This document shows positions 55,505 to 64,000 of a DNA stretch of 64,000 bases, piece after piece; within the stretch, counting starts at the first letter, position 1; every line of letters starts with the position of its first letter. Made by a program: the position numbers and the translations under genes. The DNA comes from Neofusicoccum parvum (Eukaryota > Ascomycota > Dothideomycetes > Botryosphaeriales > Botryosphaeriaceae). Under the pieces are notes generated by a model, which saw only the letters and a program-made list of their open reading frames with translations, was not told the DNA's origin and did no database searches. The stretch covers positions 930,001 to 994,000 of the forward strand of contig CP087218.1 in the NCBI GenBank assembly GCA_020912385.1, read 5' to 3'.

Positions 55505-56309
55505 GGTGCCTTATGCACACGGGCGGCTGCTGGAGTGGCGCGGTGCAGCTGGCCGCGACGGACGGGAGGTCGAGTGCAGCCCGTGGGAGCGCTGGGGCGA
55601 GGTGAAGGCGGAGGGCGGCCGGCCGGTGAGTCGGTGAGTTCGGGTGGTACGCGCAGCAGCAGCAGTGAGGTCAAGCCCAGCTCCGATCCGGCCGGGGATC
55701 AGCTGGCTGGGGCGGTGACGTCGGGAGCTTGGGGGATGCGGAGCAGCGCAAGCAGGAACGCGGCGGACCGAGGGCGAGGGCGAGGGCGCGGAGAGCAGCG
55801 AGGACGCAGCAGGTCGCAGGCCAGAAGTGAGGCTCGCGGCGTCGGGGCCGGGACGAGGCGTGGAGCTGCAGCGGCTTGAAGGCGGCAGCGGCCTACTCGC
55901 CAGGCACCATCGGCGGTGGTGGGTGGAGCTCCAGCAACCCTTGACCCTCGCCGAAAACGTCATTCGCTGCCGGCCGCCGCAGATCCAGACAGAACCACCG
56001 CCGCGCGCCCTGTATACCAGCCTCCCCACGCCATCAAAGAGGTGCTGCCTCTGCCCACCCCGCCTGCTGCCTGTCCGCCGCGCCCGAGCCCGCGCGCCGC
56101 TTTGTCTGCGTCATCTCCGCTCCTCAGCCACATCCGGCGCTACCACCGTTGCCGTCAGTCGACGCAGGCCTCAGAGTCATCCGCCGGCCACCACCCGACT
56201 CCATCGCGAGACCACCCTGCTGAGAGCAGCGCGCGCCTCCTGCGCTCTCCTCCATCGCCCTCCGGTCGCGCACCCAGGCTCCGCCCCGCCTCGGGAGCAA
56301 CGGTCCCAA
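55505..56309. promoter_or_regulatory. divergent promoter, Pns1-like / Rab4-like
   Basis: 805 bp, GC-rich, no TATA box. Long overlapping frames in both directions are composition artefacts. Confidence 0.45.
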
Positions 56310-57259
56310 ATGGCGCATCCGTCGCAACCATGGTAAGCCCTCCGATATTGTTGAGCCGCATGGGGGCAAGACGGCTCACTCCTCCTCAAAGGAACTACAT
56401 TGCGAAGATAGTGTCTCTGGGCGACTCCGGATGCGGCAAATCTAGTGTACGATACAACAACCTTCCTGTTCACCTCTCCGCCAGAGCCGCCAGCTGATTT
56501 GCGCCCCGTCGCTTCGTCTAGCTAACAGTCCGGCTGTGCGAAGGCCGCTTCTCTCCGCATCACGACGTGACCATCGGCGTCGAGTTCGGCTCGCGCATCG
56601 TGCCCGTCGGCCCTCCGGCCTCGCTCGAGCTCGGAATCAACAATCCCAACGCCGGCGAGAGTGCGAAGGATGCCGCCGCCACGCAGGACCAGAAGCACAT
56701 GAAGCTGTCCATCTGGGACACTGCTGGCCAAGAGACCTACAAGAGCATCACCCGCAGCTACTTCCGTGGGGCCAGTGGCGCTTTGCTGGTCTTCGATATC
56801 TCGCGCCGCGCCACGTTCAACAGCGTTACGGAATGGCTGCACGACTTGCGCCAGATCGCCGAAGAGGGAATCGTGGTCATATTAGTCGGGAACAAGGCCG
56901 ATCTGGCCCCCTCATCAGTTGTCGCCTCTTCTGATGATTCGGATCATCCTCACGCCAACGCTGACAACAAACGCCAAGTAACGCGCGAGGAAGCCGAGGA
57001 ATGGTGTCGTGAGAACAAGGTCATGCAGTACGTCGAAACATCCGCGAAATCGGGTGAAAATGTCGAGCGGGCCTTCCTCGAGGTCGCCGAGCGCATATAC
57101 CAGAACATCGAGGCCGGGAAGTACGACTTGAACGACAGGAGATCGGGCGTCAAGGGTCCTAACGCGGGCGGCGGCGGCAATACCGCCAAGACTGTGAATC
57201 TGGGAATGAACGATGTTGCTGCGGCAAGGAGAGGGCAAACTGGTGGCGGATGCTGTTAA
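56310..57259 (+). CDS. Rab GTPase, Rab4/Rab14-like
   Basis: Three exons, 56310-56332, 56392-56446 and 56522-57259, give 271 aa. All G-motifs are present: P-loop GDSGCGKS, switch I TIGVEF, WDTAGQETYKSITRSYFRG, NKAD and ETSAKS. It ends in Gly-Gly-Gly-Cys-Cys for double geranylgeranylation. 'SITRSYFRGASGALLVFDI' groups it with Rab2/4/14. It is about 60 residues longer than usual. One insert (about residues 53-78, PPASLELGINNPNAG...) lies between switch I and the DTAGQ motif. Another, Ser/Asp/His-rich, follows NKAD. Rab4-type proteins act in early-endosome recycling; the role here is inferred. The upstream ATG at 56310 is supported by W-N-Y joining across the first intron. Confidence 0.9.
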
Positions 57260-57685
57260 TGTGACTGATGATTCGATGCCCCAGGTTACGAAGGTCGGCT
57301 CGGGCTGTATAATATGCAGGCATACCAGGGCGCGAGGCGTTTTCGAAGGGGAGTTACCTTTTTCTTGGGCTAGGACATACTTGTAAATGCGTAATACTTT
57401 CGCTTTCCGTCTTCATCTTCAATCTGAGGTTCATCATGATGGACTCCCGTATTCGATCCGTTCATTAGGGCGATCGAAGGCTGAAAGGAAGAGCGCTACG
57501 CTCTAAATCGCTTCCAAGTAGGTACGTATGATTGATTTGTCCATGAATGGTGGTTCTCTCATGGATTATCTTCCTTCTCGTAGGGGTCGTCTTGCCTTAT
57601 CGATCATTCTCGTCATATTTTGTTTCTCTTCTCACAAGTATTTCTTGCTATTCTCTTCATGCTTACTATCCCCAACCCTAATTTC
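57260..57685. other. 3' flank of Rab4-like gene
   Basis: T-rich after 57540, no gene seen. A TTGTAAATG-like polyadenylation context lies near 57380. Confidence 0.45.
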
Positions 57686-57775
57686 AGATGGGGAGTTGAA
57701 GCATTCATCTAGACGAAGAAGTTCAATGAACAAGTGATCTTCGCATCCGGATGAATGCTTCAACTCCGGACGCAC
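57686..57775 (+). mobile_element. MITE-like foldback element, copy F (core only)
   Basis: GGAGTTGAAGCATTCATC (57692-57709) is the exact complement of GATGAATGCTTCAACTCC (57750-57767). The 40-nt loop ends TCTTCGCATCC, as in the plus-oriented copies. The outer arms with the TTGCAA block are not recognisable, so this is a shortened or decayed copy between the convergent Rab4-like and CCCH-like genes. Confidence 0.85.
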
Positions 57776-58030
57776 GCAAGCATATCCTCTTATTGCGCTT
57801 CTTCGCGACAATATATATCAAATCAGCGAAGAGGCCAGTCAACAACACCCCACTGGTGCTGGTTGTTATCTACACAGCGGTTTATAGTAGTAGTGGAATG
57901 TTGGTCGCATTGCTAATTCGGTGGGGTATCTTAGAATACAGAACACAGAACCCCTCGCCGTCCTCTAATCATGATATCTGTTTACCTTTCTTTCTCTTTC
58001 TGCTTTTTCTATTATCTCCCAATCTTCCTT

Positions 58031-58990
58031 TCAGCCAGTGCGCGTGAGGCTCGAGAGAAATCGGTCGAACTCCTCCTCGCGACTCTCAATGAACAAGCGC
58101 ACTTTCTTGTCCATGTCCTCCTCATCAGCCCATTTCGTATCCTCCCAACCGCGGGTGCCGCCAAGACTACCCGGGCCCTCCACAACGTGACTGAATTGGC
58201 AATCCGGCTTCCGACAACCGCGGCGGCTGTCTGGCCCAATCACTCCATGTCTGCGATGGTACTTGCAATTGAACTGCTTCATGTGAAGCTGATAGGGAGT
58301 AGACGCCTGGATAACCGTAGTGGAATCCGAAAACTTGTCCACAACATATCCTGTGAACGTGTGGGACCACGGACACTCCTCAGCTGTCGACTTGCAGCCG
58401 CTTGCTTTCCACCCTAAGTATTGGGAGAGCCATAAATAGCAGGTCAGTGGCGGGTTCTGAAGATTAGGTGGAGGGCTGTCTTCGCTATGCTGCTGGCTTA
58501 GGTCCGATGCCGCTTCTGTTGACTGAGCTTGGGCAACGCCGGCCACAATGCCTTCTGCTTGGTCTGGAGACGGACTCCGCTGCCTTTTCTTAGCTAGACG
58601 CCGGATTGGCTGGTATTTCTGAGACTGTGCAAAGGTGTTGGTCGAATCAAAGGGTTTGCTACGACCTTGATGAAGACTTTGGTGTGCTGGGCTCTGGGAG
58701 GTTGGCGGGTGGGCAGGACGGTTGCCGGAGATCTGGGGATCGGACTGAATCTCCGGGACAGGCGCGCGTCTCCGAGGATTTGCAGGAACTTGCTGGTTCA
58801 GAGGTCCATTTCTCAGAAATCGAAAGTCCAAGGCGCTGATGTCGACGTGCGTGTCACCACGACTTGTTCGCCGTGCAAACGCCTCTGGTGCAGGCAGCAG
58901 GACGCGATTTCTCGGTAGTATAGAGCTTGATGTCTCGAACCAATCTCTCCTACTCTTCTTTGCAGGCCGTTCGCTCTCTGATCCGGGCAT
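58031..58990 (-). CDS. orphan protein with two wide CCCH-type zinc-finger-like motifs
   Basis: 319 aa, single exon, ATG at 58990. The N-terminal 170 residues are disordered, basic and Pro/Gln/Ser-rich, with nuclear-localisation-like RRLAKKRQR. Two Cys/His clusters follow: C184-x14-C199-x6-C206-x3-H210 (ending CPWSH) and C242-x16-C259-x4-C264-x3-H268 (ending CQFSH). The last part of each matches C-x4/6-C-x3-H of CCCH fingers, but the first spacer is about twice the normal 7-9. The C-terminus is acidic and helical. No family name is recognised. A nuclear RNA-binding role is a guess from motif type. Confidence 0.75.
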   Translation of the reverse strand: MPGSESERPAKKSRRDWFETSSSILPRNRVLLPAPEAFARRTSRGDTHVDISALDFRFLRNGPLNQQVPANPRRRAPVPEIQSDPQISGNRPAHPPTSQSPAHQSLHQGRSKPFDSTNTFAQSQKYQPIRRLAKKRQRSPSPDQAEGIVAGVAQAQSTEAASDLSQQHSEDSPPPNLQNPPLTCYLWLSQYLGWKASGCKSTAEECPWSHTFTGYVVDKFSDSTTVIQASTPYQLHMKQFNCKYHRRHGVIGPDSRRGCRKPDCQFSHVVEGPGSLGGTRGWEDTKWADEEDMDKKVRLFIESREEEFDRFLSSLTRTG

Positions 58991-59489
58991 GGTAGCGGGC
59001 GCTTTGGTGTCGTTCAGAGTATCTTAGTCGGATGTCTGGGCAGTGCAAACGGTCGCTGGGCGGATCACAACTTGCGACACCCATTCTCCGAGTCATCCTC
59101 TCTAGGAACACGTCTCGGTAGGATCTCGACATTGCAAAACAGGCAGGATAGGAATTATCTTCTTTGAACAAACCTTTCGTGCTGTTGTGCAGCAGCAGGA
59201 GCGCCAAGCGCTGGCGGAACGGCGGGGCGGAGCGATGCGGCGGACGGGGCGCGGCGGCAGGATTAGGCGATTGTGGGGCGGGAGTCGAGCAACGCGCGGC
59301 GGAGGTCCAACGTGGGGCAGCTGGCGGGCTTGCTCGCTATGCACGGACCAGCCCCCTCCAGGCCACCATTTCCAGCAGGCGCGAGGGCGCCATCAGCCGC
59401 CGGCAGGGCAGCGACCGCAGATGGAAACATTCCCCCCACGCCATGTTCTGGCATAATCTTGGGTATTCCGAATGTTCTGCACCAGCGGA
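58991..59489. other. divergent intergenic, CCCH-like / Rab11
   Basis: No gene is seen. A GC-rich block lies at 59.2-59.4 kb. Confidence 0.45.
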
Positions 59490-59592
59490 GACACGCACAC
59501 AGGGAGTTAAAGCATTTATGCAGATAGGAATAGCGCTTTGCTTGCTGCACTTCCGCATCCGGATGAATGCTTCAACCCCCCATGCGCGTGCA
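59490..59592 (+). mobile_element. MITE-like foldback element, copy G
   Basis: The left arm CAGGGAGTTAAAGCATTTATG and the right arm CATCCGGATGAATGCTTCAA then CCCCCCATG are imperfect complements. The loop TAGCGCTTTGCTTGCTGCAC aligns with copy D. Upstream TCCGAATGTTCTGCA may be the decayed outer left arm. It is the only copy in a divergent interval. Confidence 0.75.
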
Positions 59593-60155
59593 TCTTCCTA
59601 TCATCAGTGCTTCATGCTCGGAGAGAAAGATCACTGCATCTCGAACGCGATCCATGCTCTTATGTTCCATCCAGCCGTCCCCAGTCCTATCTTGGAACAC
59701 GGTACCGCTCATGTGGCTCGATTCGAGTAGGCTTGCCTCGGGGGCGAGCTTCCCTTGTGGTGCGAAAGGATGCCCGGGCAGCCGTTGCAGCTGTCTGAAC
59801 GAGTAACACTTCTCGAAACAAAAGCACGCTACGAGCAAATGCGCGACCCCCTCCCTTTAAGTACCGCTCCGCGGATTGCGCACGGACTTTCTGTCAGCGG
59901 GCGCGGCAACCACTTTCGGTGAAGAGGGACATTGTCACGTGCAGATACTGTCGTCGCATCAGCCAGCGAGGAGCGAGGAGGCCACCGAACATCCACAAGC
60001 TGCTCCACCACCCTGACACCCTCCCTCACGCCCGCACTTTTCCTCCCCCTTTGCGCCTTCGCTGTCCCATCCCGGTCCGCAGCCGTTACACAATCCGCGC
60101 ACCGCCTGCTCAGTCGCCCGCACCTTCCAGGCGATCTTGACGTCCTTCCGCAACA
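59593..60155. promoter_or_regulatory. Rab11 upstream region
   Basis: Pyrimidine-rich tracts lie near 60000-60050 before the ATG. No TATA box and no gene are seen. Confidence 0.4.
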
Positions 60156-61190
<1,035 letters not shown>

Positions 61191-62067
61191 AGGGCTCTCC
61201 CACTTCTCTTGTTCGCTGCATACCATAAATGCTGGACTTTATCGACGGGTCCGGAAGGCGGCCTGGCGTCTTGACGAGGTGATCGGCTTAGCTTTGGCGT
61301 CCCAATTTCTACAGAGGAAGTTTGCAGATCTGCGGTATCCTGCCCTTTCTTTCTTTCTTTATAACGTAATGTGCCTGGGGGATTCAGCATGATGATTTCT
61401 CTTTGCTCTATTATTTGAGGTTTATAAACTTTATGGTCGTATGTTCATGACGCGATGACTACGACCTCAAATTCGAATGCGGTATTGGGTTACCTGTACT
61501 TCAGTATTTCGTGAAGGTGTGTAAGACATGATTCAGATTGCTAGTCTCGGTTGCGTCAAGGCTATTGGTGGTTGGCCGACGTTCCTGAATGCGTCACCGC
61601 TCTTCGAAAAGCCCTGCCCCTATCACACAAACAGAAACAACCGTGCCATTGAATCCACGTAGCCTTTCAACAACGGATATCTCCAGCTTGTCAACGTTGA
61701 TCTTCATCTTAAAGAGTAGCATGACCGCTCGAATGTTTCACCGCTTTATAGACCGCAAGACAAGGGGCTTGCGGGCCGCAACCACTATTATATAGTTACC
61801 GATGTCCACATCCGGTCGCGTAATCATTGACTTTACTCTTCTAATACAATTTCGCTATAAGCTAGTACTCGTAAAAGGTTACTAGTATACTTCGAGCGAG
61901 CGTATCTAAAGAATGAGAATTACGCTATTTATCTCTTAGTAAGTTATAACTAGTAGAGCCGCACTGAAGAATTAACTTTATAGGAAGTGAACGATGATAG
62001 GTAGAATGGTAAGAAACGGAAGAGTAAGAAAAAGAAGAGCAAAAAAGGAAAGAGCAAAACTATCTAA
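61191..62067. other. gene-free, AT-rich stretch after Rab11
   Basis: The first 400 bases are the Rab11 3' flank. CTTTCAACAACGGAT at 61664-61678 equals the start region of fungal 5.8S rRNA for 15 nt and then diverges. 61.80-62.06 kb is AT-rich and full of CTA/TAG, unlike its surroundings, with a purine-rich strand (AAGAAAAAGAAGAGC and similar) at 62.00-62.06 kb. This may be repeat-derived DNA decayed by C-to-T mutation. Confidence 0.5.
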
Positions 62068-62092
62068 CTAGTACATGCTTAGCATGCACTAG
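62068..62092. repeat. 25-bp palindrome
   Basis: CTAGT/ACTAG outer and CATGC/GCATG inner arms around TTA, with one A-C mismatch. It forms the left end of the structured cassette. Confidence 0.85.
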
Positions 62093-62101
62093 CCGCTTTC
62101 T

Positions 62102-62201
62102 TGCGTACATCGAGAGGAACCGCGTCATACTCTCGGAAACGAGTACTAACCACTAGTTCACGTGCATCAGGAGGAACCGCGTCATACTCCTGGAAACGTG
62201 A
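62102..62201. repeat. two tandem hairpins with identical loops and covarying stems
   Basis: Unit 1 (62104-62141): CGAGAG, loop GAACCGCGTCATA, CTCTCG. Unit 2 (62158-62201): CAGGAG, the same 13-nt loop, CTCCTG. Positions 2-3 of the stem differ (GA versus AG), and the partner strand differs to match (TC versus CT), so pairing is kept. Each has an outer stem (CGT/ACG; TCACGT/ACGTGA) separated by ACAT or GCAT on the left and GAA on the right. This is a conserved architecture, not just a repeat. Confidence 0.85.
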
Positions 62202-62213
62202 CCAGCTCGATAG

Positions 62214-62239
62214 AACAGACTCTTTAGGTACCGTCTGTT
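62214..62239. repeat. third hairpin of the cassette
   Basis: AACAGAC (62214-62220) pairs with GTCTGTT (62233-62239) around a 12-nt loop. Confidence 0.75.
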
Positions 62240-62242
62240 TTT

Positions 62243-62322
62243 CACCCGACCCAGACTCGAACCCATGTCCCTACTAATGGGTGAGTGGTGATAATTGCCT
62301 TTGACAACTAGACCATGCTCAT
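62243..62322 (-). other. tRNA-like segment with A and B boxes (pseudo-tRNA or SINE head)
   Basis: On the minus strand, TGGTCTAGTTG (62305-62315) fits the Pol III A box and GGTTCGAGTCT (62253-62263) fits the B box, 41 nt apart. A cloverleaf fails: the T-stem and acceptor do not pair well, and no clean anticodon stem is found. It is therefore not a functional tRNA. Its position upstream (on minus) of the hairpin array and of a pyrimidine-rich tail resembles a tRNA-derived SINE. Confidence 0.45.
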
Positions 62323-63875
62323 CTGGCGGTAGATACTAGGAGGGTTGGCGGAATCGTTTCATATACCGAAGGATCGAGATATCCCTGCTTGACGGTCACC
62401 GCAGCATTGCGAGGCTGATCGAGGCACAGTCGTGTTGGTCTCCTTTGTGTCACCTGTCGTGGGGTCTCCGGTGGCGGAACGCTCCGAAGATCGCATACGC
62501 CGGTATTTCAGGCATGTTCTCGTGCGGGCTCTCGGAGGGTATCGTCCTGGTATGAGGTTCCCACATTGGAGGTAGCAAAGCAACCCGGCATGGGTATGGA
62601 AACGTGGTGTTTACCTACCTTAGTCCTGCATTTCCTTTCTATGCCGTGCCTTTCGGTGTTGTTCTTTCATGAACGACCCCGGCATCACACAGCGCCCCAA
62701 CACCGACCGGAACGCAGGCACCCACAGCCCGTGCCATTTGATCCTCGTCCGCCATCTCCTCACCTTTTGCACTGCTCTTTCATCTCTGGGTCCGTTCCAC
62801 TTGATTTCCATTTGATGCTGCGTCCCTTTGCATGACCCTGTGATCGAAGAAAGATGACTAGACACATTTCCTTCTGTGTCTGGATTGCTGCTTCAGACAA
62901 ATGCTTGCGGTGGCATTGCCGACGTTGTACAGCTCCGAGGAGCGAATCGAGAAACGAGGCATATGCTGGTAGCTCGCAGCATTTTTCCCTGGAGGAAGAA
63001 GCCAGATTTCTCCTGTGTGCAGCTCTTTCTTTTGCTCGTTCAATGTTCCTCTCTGGCTTCCCGTGGAAGGTCATTGGGGGTGAGGTAGATGCTGGCCATC
63101 ACACAGAATGGCTAATGGTCAACGATGCAATGAATGTATGATCTGTGAGCGCCGTCGGCGTTGCACGGAATACTGGCGGGGGATGATGTTAAGGAGAGGA
63201 TGGGATGAAGTTCGAGTTTTGCAGGCATCGGGTGGGACTAGCGGCAGAATCCCTGCGTCACGCTTCGCCCGACTCCGGCTCCCACGGTAGGGCTGAACAC
63301 GATGACGATCTCCACGCCTTTGTCCACGACGAATGGCGCCGGCAAATTTGTCTGCGGTGATGGAAGTGCTCTCGTGTGCGCTTCATACAACAGTCAAAAT
63401 TCGAGCATGAACAAATCATGTCCAGACGGTTACAAAGCCACTGAAATCATGGTTTGGATGCGCCGAGCATGCATCACGAGTGCCACAAGTTTGCATACGT
63501 GAGCTAAACGTGACAAATTTTGCATTTCAAAATTCTCTAGGACGTCTCATCCCTCAGAGGTCATCTCAAATCTTCACTCAACAGAGTGATAGGTTACCCT
63601 GCGGGATTTGAAAGGCAGGAAGAAGCGTGTGAGAACTGGAGAATTTCGATGCACAGAATGTCTGTCGAAGACCGCACGTAGAACCGGAAATTGCAGTCTG
63701 TTTCTAGCGGTTGATCTTGGCAACTCCAGTACCGGTGGAGAAGCTGCTTGCCCGCCCTCACCTCCCGGGGATTGGGGACGGATTTAAGCCGGGTGGCCCG
63801 TGCAGCATCCACTGAAAACTTCCCGACCCTCGACTCGCAACACCATAGCAACAACAACCGTGCAGCTGCGCAAAC
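62323..63875. other. gene-free stretch
   Basis: Short frames only, none recognised. The last 100 bases before 63876 (CAACAACAACCG, A/C-rich) look like a 5' leader of the final gene. Confidence 0.5.
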
Positions 63876-64000
63876 ATGGTCCTTTCACGTAACCTGGACC
63901 GCTCGCTGCGAGCTCGCGATGACGACTCGGACTCTGAACCCTATCCTGACGAGCTTGAGGGCAGCTCGCCTTCCGTTCTTGCTACAGGCGATGGCGGAGA
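63876..64000 (+). CDS. N-terminus of an unidentified acidic protein (cut by window end)
   Basis: ATG in the context CAAACATGG opens MVLSRNLDRSLRARDDDSDS and continues with Glu/Ser/Pro-rich residues for 41 codons to the window edge without a stop. The Arg-Ala-Arg followed by an acidic run resembles the start of several ribosome-biogenesis proteins, but that is not enough for a name. Confidence 0.6.
   Translation, partial: MVLSRNLDRSLRARDDDSDSEPYPDELEGSSPSVLATGDGG

Noticed and set aside
62243..62322. Functional tRNA on the minus strand
   Set aside because: A and B boxes fit, but T-stem, acceptor and anticodon stem do not pair. Kept only as a tRNA-like segment.
62890..62915. Extra foldback arm (GCTTCAGACAAATGCTTGCGG)
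   Set aside because: Only a short, imperfect likeness, with no partner arm or loop nearby.
63876..64000. Naming the last gene as a specific rRNA-processing factor
   Set aside because: Just 41 residues are visible and the acidic/arginine pattern is not specific.

Overview
The window reads as nuclear DNA of a filamentous ascomycete (Pezizomycotina; the class cannot be fixed from this sequence). Genes are split by short introns (mostly 46-80 nt) with GTAAGT/GTACGT-type donors and CTAAC/CTAAT-like branch sites. Intergenic DNA is long and GC-rich. The gene set is typical of such fungi: TRAPPII subunit Trs120, tuberin Tsc2, exportin Cse1, Ctp1/Sae2, zinc-knuckle protein Gis2, RNase H2A, an M28 aminopeptidase, a Pns1-like transporter, and two Rab GTPases.

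Layout: 0-1.6 kb holds a possible decayed gene and an intact tRNA-Lys(CTT). 1.6-10 kb is mostly non-coding, with one secreted CAP/PR-1 gene at 4.7-5.8 kb (minus). 10-15.3 kb is a giant sacsin-like GHKL ATPase gene (minus), divergent from TRS120 (16.1-20.3 kb, plus). TSC2 (22.3-27.2 kb) and CSE1 (28.2-31.4 kb) follow on plus. CTP1 (minus) and an F-box gene (plus) share a 357-bp divergent promoter. Next come GIS2 and an arylsulfotransferase-like secreted protein (plus). Divergent pairs then alternate: small GPI-type protein/RNase H2A, M28 peptidase/THEM6-like, Pns1-like/Rab4-like, CCCH-like orphan/Rab11. The last 2.7 kb is gene-poor, AT-rich in part and structured, ending at the first codons of an unidentified acidic protein.

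Functional links: Trs120 (a subunit of the Rab11 exchange factor TRAPPII), Rab11 and a Rab4-like GTPase lie within 45 kb. Ctp1 and RNase H2 both serve genome maintenance. The CAP protein, M28 peptidase, arylsulfotransferase-like protein and GPI-type peptide all carry signal peptides, and each has a TATA-like box 90-155 nt upstream.

The most unusual material is non-coding. First, there are at least seven copies of a roughly 155-172-bp foldback element with long terminal inverted repeats, a conserved loop and likely TA target duplications, which looks like a mariner-type MITE family. Second, a compact cassette at 62.07-62.32 kb holds a palindrome, two tandem hairpins with identical 13-nt loops and covarying stems, a third hairpin, and a tRNA-like segment with A and B boxes. 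It could be a SINE or a structured RNA. All exon boundaries were read by eye from splice signals and frame; no alignment or search was run.
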